The notes: generated by a model from the sequence alone, not told the origin. A stretch of 64,000 bases of DNA from Zychaea mexicana (GCF_025766255.1 NW_026516769.1:62001-126000); one strand, 5' to 3'; counted from the stretch's first letter, positions 12,347 through 24,154 are shown. Numbers and translations are program-made.

Positions 12347-13977
12347 ATGGTCACCGAATCTAAAAAGCGATCTCGAACCGATCAAGAAACCACGACCGAA
12401 AAGCCCGTTAAGAAGCAAGTTTTAGAAGGTGGATCAGTGTTGGATTCCATATTGCTGCCCAACAAAGCGCATGCTGCCGACAGTGAAGACTTTCGGATCG
12501 TAACTGGTACCTATGAACGCATCTTGTACGGTATCAATGCCTACTGGAAAAAGGCTGAATCGGTAAGTTATCATTCTCGCCGAGAGCTCTTGTCATTGAA
12601 GGAAGAGTTTACTTATATAACTTGATATTCTACAGACGACGACGACGACTACGCCGAAACTTCGTCTCGAGCCAATCTTTATTGTACCCGCACACACTGG
12701 TTGTATTCGAACAGTAGCAATTGGTGGCCAGTTCCTGGCATCCGGTAGTACAGACGAAGTGATTCGACTCTATGACGTTAAGAAGCGAAAAGAATACGGC
12801 TCACTTGGCGGACAGCATCGTGGCGATGTGACAGATATCCAATTCTATGGCAAATACATGCTTTCAGCAAGTGACGACAAGACGATCTGCATATGGCGGA
12901 AAAGCGACTGGGAATACTTGAAGACGCTCAAGGGCCACAAGTAAGTTTAGTAATCGTAATAACGCAGGCTTTAAATATGTAGCTTTCATGCTAAAACATG
13001 ACATCTTCAGGGGACGAGTGAATTCGGTGGCAATTCATCCATCAGGCAAAATTGCATTGTCTGTGTCGAGTGACAAGACTGTTATTGTATGGAACCTAAT
13101 GACAGCACGCAAAGCTAGCATGAATAAGCTTTATCAAGGTAAATTGCAACAACGTTGTCAGGTCCAGATATGGTATATATGCTAACGGAACACATTTTCG
13201 CAGAGGGTTTATGCGTACTGTGGAACAAAACTGGAGACAAATACGCGATCATGTTTGACCGACAGATCAAAATCTACAATGTTGCTGTAAGTGTCTTGCG
13301 TTCTTTCCTTGTATGCATCATGCAAGAAGAAACGAGGGGAAAAGAGAGAGAGAGAAAGAGAGGCGGGGGGGGTACTGCTTCTGCTGCAGCAGCTAATTGG
13401 AAAAGAAAAGAGATAGTGCAGGTGTGTGGAAAGAAAAAGTCTTAACACTGTGTAACATGCTTTGTAGGACGCAGAAGTAACGTCGACCATCTCGCATCGC
13501 TCACGTTTCTTATGCATGCGATATTACACGTCAAACAGCGACAACAAAGAATACATTATCAGCGGCCACGAAGACAAGACCATTCGCATCTGGGATGCAT
13601 CGACAGGCGAGCTAGCGACTGAGCTTGCTGGCCATAAGCTGCGTGTCAAGACGATAACGATCATTGAGCCAACACTTCCGAATAGTAGTGGTGAAGAAAA
13701 AGATAAGGCGGTAACAGTGCTTGTGAGCGTCTCATCCGATGGTGTCATCAAGTGTTGGGATGTCGAAGCAGGGTTAGCGAAGAAGGAAGAGCAAGAAGTG
13801 TTGTTGGGAGAGTACGATACCAAGAGTCGTGCAACGTGCTGCACTGCACACGTCGGATTCTCTAAGGCCGTAGTGCAGCAGCAGCAAGAACAGAGGTCAA
13901 GCAAAGGCGACAAGAAGAAGAAGAGGGAGGAGGAGGAGGAGGAGGAGGAGGAAAAAGCAAGCGAAGACAGCGAATGA
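12347..13977 (+). CDS. MAK11: MAK11/PAK1IP1 WD-repeat ribosome biogenesis protein
   Basis: Exons 12347..12562, 12636..12940, 13011..13138, 13204..13286 and 13468..13977 give 413 aa. WD repeats are visible: GCIRTVAIGGQFLASGSTD, YGKYMLSASDDKTICIW, GKIALSVSSDKTVIVWNL and EYIISGHEDKTIRIWDAS, within a seven-blade propeller. The N-terminal FRIVTGTYERILYGI block is typical of the Mak11/PAK1IP1 family, nucleolar factors needed for 60S pre-ribosome assembly. The C-terminus is a long Lys/Glu-rich tail coded by a GAG-rich tract. The ATG at 12347 is the first in frame. Intron 4 contains a GA-rich run and a GCGGGGGGGG stretch. Confidence 0.9.
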
Positions 13978-14245
13978 CTTTGATAATAAATGGTTTAATT
14001 TTTCACCGTGGAAAAGTGAACACGTATGCCTTGTTATGGCAATAGAGTGCCGTTGTTGTTGTTGTTGTTGTTGCTGCTTTCCTTAATAATTCAAGCCAAG
14101 GATGGTGACAACAAATTTGCTGTGGATGGGGAGAGAGAGAGTGTGTGTGTGTTTATTTTTCAGGAGTGTGTACACCAGCCCAATTCTTTTCCTTCCTTCC
14201 TTCTTTCTTTCCCCTTCCCAAAATAAAGCGTGCGGAAGGTTAAAA

Positions 14246-14830
14246 ATGGATGCCGACCCCCACGACTCGCCGCCGCCACCACCACCACCACCACAGTCCA
14301 CACAACGTACTCCTGCAAAGCCTAGACCTAATCGTAACCACCGACGATCTTCTGCCACTACCGCCGCTGCTGAAAAGCGAAACAAAGCAAACAAAGCTTG
14401 CAAAGGATGTCGAAAGAAAAAGGTGAATTTCCCAAGACAACGCGCATACCGCGGTAATTGCGGTTTGAGGGGTTTATATATAACCCTAATTATGCATCGT
14501 CTCACGCTTACGCAAAGACTCACCCTTTCAACTTTTATTCTTGCCACACACATATACAGGTCAAGTGCGAAGGCGAGGTACCTTGCGAGCGGTGCCAAAA
14601 GGCTGGTTGGGACTGTGTGTTTGACACCGTCGTGCCAGCAAAGCGAACCTCCAGTCGTCGCAAGTACGTTGTAATAAGTGGCACAAAAAAAAAGATAAAG
14701 TCTGGGAAAAGATAGAAGAGCTTAAACATTCATCAACCGTAGCACGAATACATCACAGCCACCCACAAGAAGTAATAGTCATGATGGAATGGATGCTTTA
14801 ACAAATGCCAAAGAAACCACCACCACCAGC

Positions 14831-14867
<37 letters not shown>

Positions 14868-17648
14868 CTGCTAGTGCCACGGGTACATGTTTGTTTATCA
14901 CTTGAAAATGCAATCAAGTACTGACGATACAAAAAAAAACTTAAATGATAGGCCAGCAAGAGCAGCACGACAAACTTCCAGATGATGGATTTCCTCTGAT
15001 ACCAGCACCTGCAGACGGCATCTCAGTTAGCACAACAGGACGAGGACTGTATATACCAGACTGGCTGTCGCAAGTAGGCGCTGAGCAATCCAGTCCTGAC
15101 AATAACAGGAATAGCAGCATGTTTGCAAAGCCATCCGACATCCATACAGACTTGCTGAGCACCTATTTTGAGCACATCCATCCTTATTTGCCCATCATCC
15201 ATCGTCCCACTTTTCAGAAGCAGCTGCAAGAGAACAAGATATGCGAACTTTTACTCTATGCAATGTATGCAGTAGCCTCTCGTTGGCAGCAGCACCAGCA
15301 ACAGCAGCAACAGGTATCACACATGCAACAACAGCAACAGAACCCTGCTGGATGGACCTACTACGAGTCTGCATTCAAACTATTGGATAACTGTGCAGAT
15401 GCGCCAAGGCTATCAACAGTGCAGGCACTGATCCTGATGATCAAGTACCACGAGCATGTCCGCCGTCCTGGATTCTTCTGGCGCACGCGCTTTTATTTTC
15501 AGCTTATCGTCCGCATGTGTCAGGATTTGCAACTCTACCGTCTGCACCATCAACACCGTCACCATCGTAGTAACAGCAGCAACAGCAGTATCACCAGCAA
15601 TGGCAGCAGCAATGGCGATCAGCTTCATGCAGCTGATACAGAACAACGCAGTCGTTTGTTTTGGGCAGTTTATGCATATGATGTGCTTACCAGGTATGAA
15701 AAGAAACCCTATTTTTGCATGCCTCTCTCTATAAAACCTCATATTCACCCTATGTGAGCTGTTATCAAGCACCGAGCAAGGGACTGTGGCAAACTTTACG
15801 AAAGCTTCTGTCGACTTTCCACAACTGTTGCCTGAAGAGGATGGAACAGAGCGTGATGTTATCACATACTTTCACTGGACGGCCAAGATTGCACATATCC
15901 ATGGCAAAATCTTGACGTTCTTAAGGTCAAAATACGGTCAAGGCGCAGAGGATCCTAGTAGTGATAGCGGTGGTGGTGGTGGTAATGGCAACAGTGAAGA
16001 CAACAACAGTACCAATGGAGTAGCGATACGTACATTGACAACGGCCCAAGAACAAAAGCAACGCGACAACTTAGTCAGCAACATTGATGAACTTGGAAAA
16101 GCCATGTCCGCTGCTATTCGTCAACCGCCCAGCGCAGATGACAAATCATCGTCGGCAAAACAATATCCATACTATGCCTCGCGATTTCTGTACATGTCGT
16201 TCCACTTTACCGCCATTCTCCTGCATAGACCCTATGGCGAAGCATCAGCGTATCATCGTGAGCAATGCTTTATTGCTGCATTAGCAATCACACAGATCGC
16301 GAGCGAGCTAATTCAAACGGGCGGTGTCGAGTGTCTTTACTATTGTCCGCGTGGTGTGCAGCAGGTCATTCATTATTTGGCAGCATCCATCACTATTCAT
16401 CGGCTCTTGACATCTCCTTCAGTATTAGCATCAACAGCAACAGCAACGAGGTCTATACAAAAGGACTCCGCTACAACAGAAAAACGTGCCAGAGAAGCAT
16501 GCGATAAGTCGTTAGATATCATCCATCAATTGATAAAAGTGTCGCCTGCAGTTGAAATTTATACGGATCGACGCGAGCCTGTTACACCACCTTCACCGTC
16601 CCCAACACCCATGGAGGAAGTACCCATCTCGCCTCCAGATCGTTCGGCCAAAGCGCGCCGAGTCAGCAAAGAATTTAGCGGCATTCGTCAAAATAGCAGC
16701 GGAGGGTTGCCGACATCTAAGTTAAACAGTGGGAGTAATAACGCCACAATCATGAACAATACCCACAGCAACGCTGCTGGTATGGCTATGCCACCCCCGC
16801 CACAACCACAGCAACAACAAAATACTGCCATGAACAACACACCTGCTGTTAACCCTGCTACACTCGTCCAGCAACAGCATAGCCCATACCCTCAATCACA
16901 CCGGCAACACCCTAATCCGCACCGTCTATCAGCACCTACAACGATGATGATGGACTATGCGTCATCCATGTATCTCCAGCAAACTCCACAACCATCTCCT
17001 GCCACCCCGTACTCGATCCAGCAGCAGCAAGCGCAATATGGTATACCCAACTTCTCACAAGCAGCCGCCGTATCGATGGCCACCAATTTTTATCCACAAT
17101 CTATAATACAACAGCACCAGCAACAACAGCCATTTATCACGTCACAACAGCAAGTTAATCACCACACACAAGCACAGCACCAGCAACAACAACAATCTAA
17201 CATGTATAATCAGCATCTTCACCAACACCAGCATCATCATCATCATCATCATCAGCAACCCCAACAATTACAACACCACTCACATCGGCAACATCAACAT
17301 CAGCATATCCATCATCAACAACAACATCCATCCACACGTCGCCATACGGTTTCTGGCGATATGAACGCTATGAGTAATTTTATGGTATACCCTGGTATCA
17401 CGACTACCCCATCATTAGCTTCCGTGAACAGCCACGACCTCATTGATGGTACATGCAGTGGTGTCACTGCTGCCATCTCTGCCGCTGCCATAATGAACCC
17501 CTGGCCAACATCAACCTTTACCGATCAAGATTTACAAATGGACCCGTACATCCAGCCAAGTGTTGCACAAAGTATGATGGGGCTATTGATGGACCAGGAT
17601 GAGAACTCCATGTTTGCTGCCACAGCAGCTGCTCCCGCACCACCTTGA
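14246..17648 (+). CDS. Zn(II)2Cys6 transcription factor with fungal-specific regulatory domain
   Basis: Exons 14246..14422, 14560..14663, 14743..14882, 14952..15693 and 15770..17648 give 1013 aa. The zinc cluster is split by intron 1: ACKGCRKKK in exon 1, then VKCEGEVPCERCQKAGWDC in exon 2, supplying all six cysteines. A poly-Asn run follows in exon 3. Exon 4 starts the fungal transcription-factor domain (THIHPYLPIIHRPTF-like; seen as LLSTYFEHIHPYLPIIHRPT), continued in exon 5. The last ~350 residues are Gln/His/Pro-rich, probably an activation region. The join from exon 4 to 5 (AG at 15768-15769) is the only one keeping the frame. It acts in the nucleus; its target genes cannot be told from the sequence. 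The N-terminus has an eight-proline run. Confidence 0.88.
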
Positions 17649-17930
17649 GTGTGAGAAACTTTCTTTTCGCGTAGAGTGATGTGTATGTCCTTAAAAGGCT
17701 GCGAAAGAAAAACAGTGTCGATTATTTTATACTATTATTATTATCGCTACTACTTGCATGTATACAAATTGCCAGAATTGATGTGTTGTATGTACATAAA
17801 ACAAAAATTGGGTTAATAAGAAAGAACGAAATTCATGCCGCATGTTCTGATTGTTTATGCTTGATTGATGTGCTGTGGTGGCGGTGTCACATTAAATTGT
17901 CCGATGGGGTCTACTCGCATTGCAGAGTGA

Positions 17931-19367
17931 TTAAATGCCATACGCAAAGTACACCAGGCTGCCAGGAATAACAATAGGGAGATCGTGTCGTGGGTTCTCG
18001 GATTCTATCGCGGCTGTAGTCACTGCATCGAAGCCTAAGTAGTTGAAAAACACAATGGATGCTGCTGCAAATATGCCAGGCACGCCAAATTTGCGCCCGT
18101 AGCCGGTGGTGTCGGGTGGAATGTATGCCTCATAGCTCTTAGCGTATGTGAAGGCCCACAACGCAAGACGATTAGCAAAACCACAACAATCTTGATAACG
18201 AAAATGACTGAATTGACGAGGGCTGATTGGCGTACACGTTTATTATTCAAAGAGCAAGTAATGGTATTATCCATACATGTGATGAAACTTTTCTGGGGTA
18301 TCATGCACAACCATAAGAATAGTAAAGTACATCTGCTTAAATATAAGTTGGAAAGATAAGAAGAACCTTACCCAATTACCAGAATGAACGTAAGCAGCAA
18401 TATAATGACGAGATCAGGAATCTTAAAGTAATGCCCTTTTGCGTACGATATGCTTGCTGAATTCTCAGTCCAACCGCTGGGCGGTGTCGTGAAACGTGCG
18501 CTAAACTCGACATAGAAAGCAACAGAGAAAAAACTCGACAAAGTAAGCTGACCAACCAACGGCAACAATATGATTATAATGGTGAAAGAAAACAAGTACA
18601 GCATGTATACGCATAGTCGAAATCATGTAGTATGTAACAACAAAAGGTACAATATTTGATTCATGTTAAATCTTATCATTACCAGTAACAGCTCCCTCCG
18701 TTTACTCCAATACGAGATCCCATCCCAGCAACCATGCTATAGGCTATCCCTAGTTGCGATACAAGTAATACTAACTGTTATGTATGTAGTGTACACACAC
18801 ACACCTCACCAAGGGTCACATAAGTGTAAGTGTAAGCCGAGCCTGAAACAGGAATCATCAATGCCATCGCCGAAAGTAGGTGAGAGCAGCAAATGCTTTT
18901 TCACATGAATTGCATGAGTTTATAGTTATTAGTAAACGTGCGACTATCTCTTCAAGTGTTGTAAACCTACTGCAAAACCGGCAAGGAGACGGTGGACGCT
19001 GGTCCTGCATTGTTCGCTGCTGCTTGGCCGGATAGCACAAAGAAGTCTGTTGATGACACCAATGATACCCATAAAAACGAATTGCCAAGCTGTCACAGTT
19101 CGACGAAGTTTGATATGCCGTGCCTGACCAGCTAGAAGCTCCATTGATTTTGTACAAATGAGAGGACGATACCAGAGACGAAGCTCTGATTCGCCTTGTT
19201 GCCGGGTGTATCTTGCTGCAAATCAACTCAGGCGTATAGACGGCCGTGTCGTGTGTAGTAACAGCTGTATTAGAAGACTGGTTAAATTCGCTCGGGCCTC
19301 CACCTCCACCTTGATCGTAGTTGTCGCTTTTCCCTCTTCCGTCACTCTCTAGCTTTTCATTATCCAT
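17931..19367 (-). pseudogene. Cationic amino acid permease (APC/CAT family), broken and truncated
   Basis: The minus strand preserves CAT-type blocks in the right order but in changing frames: KLRRTVTAWQFVFMGIIG (about 19120-19060), FFVLSGQAAANNAGPA one frame over, LAGFAVG, ALMIPVSGSAYTYTYVTLGE (about 18865-18805), AWLLGWDLVLE followed at once by a TAA stop, LVIILLLTFILVIG, QSALVNSVIFVIKIVVVLL, then after another shift KFGVPGIFAAASIVFFNYLG and a final DLPIVI near 17940. The reading stops about two thirds through the usual protein. At least three frameshifts, an internal stop and loss of the last membrane spans mean this is not a working transporter. The N-terminal ATG at 19367 is acceptable. 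Sequence errors alone would not explain the missing C-terminus. Confidence 0.82.
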
Positions 19368-19723
19368 ATTTGTTATATATAGTAGCAATAAGTGATTTGG
19401 GTTTTGAATTTGTAAGAGACAGAGTAGGAAAGAAAAGCAGGTTGTGATCAATGATCACAGTCTGCAATAGAATCTGGGTCACGTTCAATCTGCAGGCCAT
19501 TGGTTTTTATGTAAATAAGCATAGTATGTAGACTACTTTCAGATAGTGTATGTAATATACAGATCGATGCCACCAAGTTTTTTGTTTCCTTCTCAAAGTG
19601 ATTATGCATTGTTGCTGTTGAATTGAAGCAATCAAAAGTGGCGCGGGTCTCCTTCCTTTCCTTATTTTATATCTTACTAGTTTGGATATATATATTATAA
19701 GCTAATTAAAGGTACAGATGCAA

Positions 19724-19773
<50 letters not shown>

Positions 19774-19828
19774 TATAAACAAGGTAAAAAAACGTGTTGT
19801 ACAGAGTGGCTTTTGTGTGCTGAAAAAA
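19368..19828. other. Spacer with TA microsatellite
   Basis: This holds the 5' flank of the permease remnant and the 3' flank of the copper protein gene. Apart from the TA repeat (separate entry) no feature is seen. Confidence 0.55.
19733..19769. repeat. (TA)n microsatellite
   Basis: An almost pure TA dinucleotide run of about 37 bases, 60 bp downstream of the BIM1-like stop codon. ORFs reading YIYIYI across it are artefacts. Confidence 0.9.
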
Positions 19829-20585
19829 TTATGCAGAAATTGTGAATGCAGCAGCAATGGCAGCAGCGAACACACCACCAACAGCCGCACGCACGCCAGC
19901 AGAAGCACCGTTTTCATCGGAAGAAGAACCGTCAGCAGAAGACGAAGCAGTGGGATCCGAACCGTCTGCGTTCACGCATCGGCTTGAGTTGAAGCTCGAT
20001 GGGTTCTCGGTAAGCGTCACGTCAGCGCACTGAATTGATGCGATAAATAAAAAATAAACCCCAGTTAAATTGAAAGTTTACGCAATTATTGCATAATCAT
20101 ACAGTTATTTATCGCAGTCTCTCTCCTTCTCTTTGCAGAGTGAACTAGACACGTATTGGATGTACCTGGTAAAGGGTTCCATCACCACCATTATAGGTAA
20201 TTTGAAGGGTAGCGTTGGTGCCAGCAGAGGCGTTGGATACGCTGCTGAGGTCAACAGGGAGACAAGCCTCTGCAGGGTAGGGGCGGGAGCCCTTGGCGAC
20301 CGTGGTGCCGCTGTTGAAATCATCAGTGGAAGGGTTGGCGTTATCGGTCACGACCTTGACTTCATAGGTATAGTCGGTATGGCCAGAGTTGATTTGCATA
20401 AAACCGCCCTTGAGAGGGAACTCGCTACGGTTGCTCACAGAGTCGAAACCACCACAAGGAGCAAGAGGTTCACGAGCTTCGTCAAAACCACGCGACTCGG
20501 GATACGTCAACTGGTAATGAGCTGACACGCCTTGAAGAGCGGTCAAAGCAGCAGCGGTAATAGCAAAGAATCCAATACGAGTCAT
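19829..20585 (-). CDS. BIM1-like (LPMO-X325) GPI-anchored copper protein
   Basis: Exons 20585..20166 and 20029..19829 give 206 aa. Residues 1-22 form a signal peptide (FFAITAAALTALQGVSA) ending just before H23, so the mature protein would begin with histidine, the feature needed for a copper-binding histidine brace. The mature start HYQLTYPESRGFDEAREPL, the APCGGF cysteine, a later histidine (NSGHTDYTYE), the TDDFN acidic site and the final LYQCADVTL block fit the X325/BIM1 family. A Ser/Gly-rich linker and a hydrophobic C-terminus (VGGVFAAAIAAAFTISA) indicate a GPI anchor. Family knowledge: Cryptococcus Bim1 helps deliver copper at the cell surface to Ctr1, and the family is not known to cut polysaccharides. 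A Ctr gene lies 245 bp upstream on the same strand. Confidence in the family is good; the role here is inferred. Confidence 0.85.
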
Positions 20586-20665
20586 TTTAGGTATGGTTTG
20601 AAATGAAATAGAAAGGAAGAAAAAAAAAAGGTGAGCATTCCTTGCCCGCCCGTCGCCCTGGTCAC

Positions 20666-20726
20666 TTTTATATCCCTGAAACACCGACACTTGCGACGTT
20701 TTCGCTGAAACAACACTTTTGATTGG
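20666..20726 (-). promoter_or_regulatory. TATA and CCAAT elements of the BIM1-like gene
   Basis: On the minus strand an ATATAAAA box (20673-20666) lies about 85 bp before the ATG, and a CCAAT box (20726-20722, seen as ATTGG on the plus strand) about 50 bp further upstream. I did not find a convincing Mac1- or Cuf1-type copper response element by eye. Confidence 0.5.
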
Positions 20727-20830
20727 ATGAGCACTGTGAAGGCACTCTGTGGCACCCCTGACACAGAAGAACTTTATTCAATGGTTATATCATAGTGTTG
20801 CTGCAATTGAGCACGGTGGTGGGAGTGGTG

Positions 20831-22144
20831 TTAGTAATATTTATACACTGGCAGACGTGGAATAGCATCATGTAAGCGCCCAAACATCATTTCACCAACT
20901 AGAATACCAGCTAGTATCGAGACAAAGTATTGCACATTGCCAGTCATGACCACCATGATCAGCAGAAACATCAAGAAATGTTCAAGCGTGGCACAGATAC
21001 TCCGCAATATGTCCGGTTTCCATGCGAATGGAGGTACCCAGGGCATGATTGTTGTTGGCGCTGCGGTTCTTGTTCTTGCGGCAGCCGCTCCCGCTGATGA
21101 CGCCAATGAAAATGACGGCAACGGGGGCGGTGGCGGCGGTAATGGTAACGGCTCAACGGATGTTCGTTTTCGTTTCATTGCGGACGTCGTCGTTGTTGTT
21201 GCTGTCGCTGCAGCACCAGAAGTCAAGGAACGTCGTGCAGCTCTTGTTTTCATAATCGATGTCCTTCTTGCGTTTCCTTTCCTTCCGAATTTGATGGAAT
21301 AAGGTGTTGACGCTGCAGTCATGTATGTGTTCGCATCGTCATCATCGTCGTCGTCACCATCGTTGTCACTGAGATCGGAAACGTACATGGAGATGAACTA
21401 TTGTTAATAGTTAGCATGGATTTATATAGTCACACATGCGCGAGAGCACTTAAAAATAGCTACTGCACAACATACCTCATCTGTAGGATGATGAACTGAC
21501 TGCTGCTGCTGCTGCTGCCTCTGCCGCTGTGGTTGGCGCACTGTTGATGAGAGAGCCCCTCCTCCGTCTGCGACTACAGTCGAAGGTGTCGTCACTACTA
21601 TCGCTGCTGATGGTGTTGAATACTTGTTGCTGTCATGCTGTATACCGTCATCATAATTCACGTTGTTGCTATTACTATTGCTAGGACCAATTCTTGTTGT
21701 ATTATCACTTCGTTGATGCTGAAAAAATGCACTCATCCGCGAAGTCCTCTTGTTGCCATTATTGTTGCTGTAGTTTTGACCATTACCAATGCTACTGACA
21801 CCAATGCCACCACCACTCCTGGGTCTCTTGCCATTACAGATATGATTGTTGTTGCTCCTACTAGCCAGCGGCAAGAGCTGGCGATGGTATTCCTGTGCGT
21901 TCAACCAGGCTGCAAGCGAGACCTTGATGCCGGCTAGACCTCGAGCGAGTACCGCCATAAGAAACAGTCCAAGGCATGCACTCAAATATTCGTTTTCATT
22001 TTTCGGGATCCATCCAGTTAACCAGAGCGTGTTGGCAGCGTCAGATGTCCAGTGGAAAGTACCCACAGATCGTACTTCGTTTTCGGGATTGGATAGACTT
22101 AGCGGACGACGATGGCGACGAGGAGTTTGTTCTTCTTGTTCCAT
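20831..22144 (-). CDS. Ctr-family copper transporter
   Basis: Exons 22144..21476 and 21397..20831 give 411 aa. The N-terminus has TFHWTSDAANTLWLTGW (residues 29-45), then TM1 (about 54-72, LGLFLMAVLARGL). A long low-complexity loop of ~270 residues (Asn, Ser, Thr, Gln and an Asp run) follows. TM2-TM3 lie at about 358-395 and contain IMVVMTGN, then after exactly 12 residues GILVG, the GxxxG helix-packing motif. In Ctr proteins the TM2 motif is MxxxM; here the second Met is present (residue 374) but the position four before is Ile, with a Met three before instead. There is no Met-rich N-terminal motif. It should be a plasma or vacuolar membrane Cu(I) channel. It is tandem with the BIM1-like gene. 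Confidence 0.82.
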
Positions 22145-22639
22145 CTTCGCTAGATATGTACAGACATACAGTCACTCCAGGTGTTGTTGTTTTCTTCAAG
22201 AGTTATGAAAGGCCAAAAAAGAGGGGAAGTGTAGAGAGAATGCTTGACGGAGAAAGAGAAGTTTTCTATTTTGTAGCCCTCATCATGGCAATGGTGAACC
22301 TGTCTTCAACAGGTTCATCTTTTGTATTCTTCTCTTTTTTTCATAGTCAATTCAAGCCAATTACTGTTACTAATATATTAAATGACAACATGGTGTCTTT
22401 TCTTTTTGTATCAATGGAAGTCTCATTGGTTATTCATCCTTTCAAATTTTATCTGAGAACTTTGGAAATGAAGAGTTGCTTACACAGAGGGTTGGAAGAT
22501 TCGAATCGTTTCGAAACCAGTTCCACTTGTATCAAAAGTTTTGAAATTCAGATTAACAAAATTATATAAAAAGCTAAGTCCTCTCAAAGTCTAACACACA
22601 CTTGACACACACATTCAACTTCACTCAATTTGAAACGAC
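22145..22639. promoter_or_regulatory. Divergent promoter between Ctr and U2AF1
   Basis: The 495 bp separate divergent start codons. Low GC, with CACACACTTGACACACACA just before the U2AF1 start. Overlapping short ORFs lack motifs. Confidence 0.45.
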
Positions 22640-23246
22640 ATGGCTGAATATCTTGCAAGCATTTACGGTACAGAAAAGGACAAGTACGTTAATTATACTT
22701 TATATAAGACTACACGAATTATTATTTTAAAACTATTTGATTTACCAACGATTTTTCTCTTTGATTTGATTTTTTTCTGTTTCCTAAAACACAAAAAACA
22801 GAGTAAACTGTTCCTTTTACTTTAAGGCAAGTGCACAATAGTTCGAAAAAAGGAAAAGAATCTGATTATGAAGTGATTAATAACCTGGTTATCTTAAAAC
22901 GTTTTATACTTGATAGATTGGCGCGTGTAGACACGGTGAACGCTGCTCTAGAAAGCATGTCAAGCCTACGTTTTCACAAACGGTTCTGATTGCCAACATG
23001 TATAAGAATCCAGCTCACGAACAGTTTTGCACGTTGACACCGGAGCAAATGCAGGAAGACTTTGACCTCTTTTATGAAGATGTTTTCACGGAACTAGCTA
23101 CGTTTGGAGAAGTTGAGGAAATGATCGTTTGCGACAATATAGGTGATCACTTGGTGGGCAATGTGTACTGCCAGTATCGTTACGAAGAAGCGGCAGGCAA
23201 TGCAGTAGAAAGCTTGAATGATCGATTTTATGCAGGTAAAGTAAAA

Positions 23247-23289
<43 letters not shown>

Positions 23290-23640
23290 GAGAGAGAGCG
23301 AGAGATAGATTCTGTCGAAGAGTTGGATTTTAACCAATAGCATCATCTAAAAAAAGGTCGACCATTGTATGCCGAACTATCGCCAGTAACGGATTTCAGA
23401 GAAGCGTGCTGTCGACAGCATGAGATTGCAGAATGTAATCGTGGAGGCTTTTGCAACTTTATGCATCTAAGACACCCGTCAAGACCTCTAAAACGAGATC
23501 TTCAGGACGGGCAGCGGCTGTCGATTCGAGAAAAAGAACGGGAAGCTCGTTCGTCACACAGGGATGACGATGACAGAAGAAGTTCTCGACATCATGAGGA
23601 TGACCGGCACTATCGCCACAGACACGATGATGGCTTCTGA
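22640..23640 (+). CDS. U2AF1: U2AF small subunit (U2AF35/U2AF1)
   Basis: Exons 22640..22683, 22802..22826, 22917..23235 and 23357..23640 give 223 aa. The factor recognises the 3' splice-site AG as partner of the large U2AF subunit. Domains: first CCCH finger (C..FYFKIGACRHGERCSRKH), the UHM/RRM-like domain from LIANMYKNP to RPLYAEL, second CCCH finger (CRQHEIAECNRGGFCNFMH), and a short Arg/Asp/His-rich tail. Exon 2 is only 25 nt. Its downstream intron starts GC: the junction TTTAAG/GCAAGT is the best match for a GC donor, and no GT in reach restores the conserved FYFKIGACRHG. Intron 3 holds TA and GA microsatellites. Confidence 0.95.
23249..23286. repeat. (TA)n microsatellite inside U2AF1 intron 3
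   Basis: A TA run of about 37 bases followed by a GA-rich tract to about 23308. It sits between the donor at 23236 and the acceptor at 23356. Confidence 0.9.
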
Positions 23641-24154
23641 TCTATCTGTCTCTGTCTCTCTCTCCTGGCTCACACAACAAACCACAAACAACCATCATAG
23701 TATAAACATATATACGCATATAAATTAGCACATTCTCTGTTCTTTTCCCTTTTCCACATAAAAAACTGTTAGATATCCTTTCTACTATCTCTCTTTGCTA
23801 TAGGTTGCATCACTCTTAACTGCAATAATAAAAAAAAACAACTGGACAAAAAGTGATCAATCAGACAACTGGAGCTTGCTGGGAAAACCTAAGCGGAGTT
23901 TCATTGGATTTTTTCCAAAGCGTTTGAAAAACGCGTAAGGTTGAGAAAAGAAAGCGTGTTCCTGCTTTATTCATCGTTCGAGTACGTTCGTTTGTTTTCT
24001 TCAAACCGCAACCTCCTTTTCTGTATTTTCTCTCTTCGTTGTAAGTTGGAGAAACAGAATCAACCATTGCTCAGTCTCAGTTCAACAGTGACTCAATCTG
24101 AATTTTTTTTATTATAGGATCTCCTTCACTCACTCACACAGACTTTAAAAAAGA
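23641..24154. other. Tandem intergenic spacer
   Basis: This is the 3' flank of U2AF1 and the promoter side of the G3BP-like gene. It includes a CTCTCACTCACACAGAC-like leader just before 24155. No gene is seen. Confidence 0.5.

Noticed and set aside
19702..19987. Overlapping ORFs on both strands reading YIYIYI
   Set aside because: They are translations of the TA microsatellite and the antisense of the BIM1-like exon.
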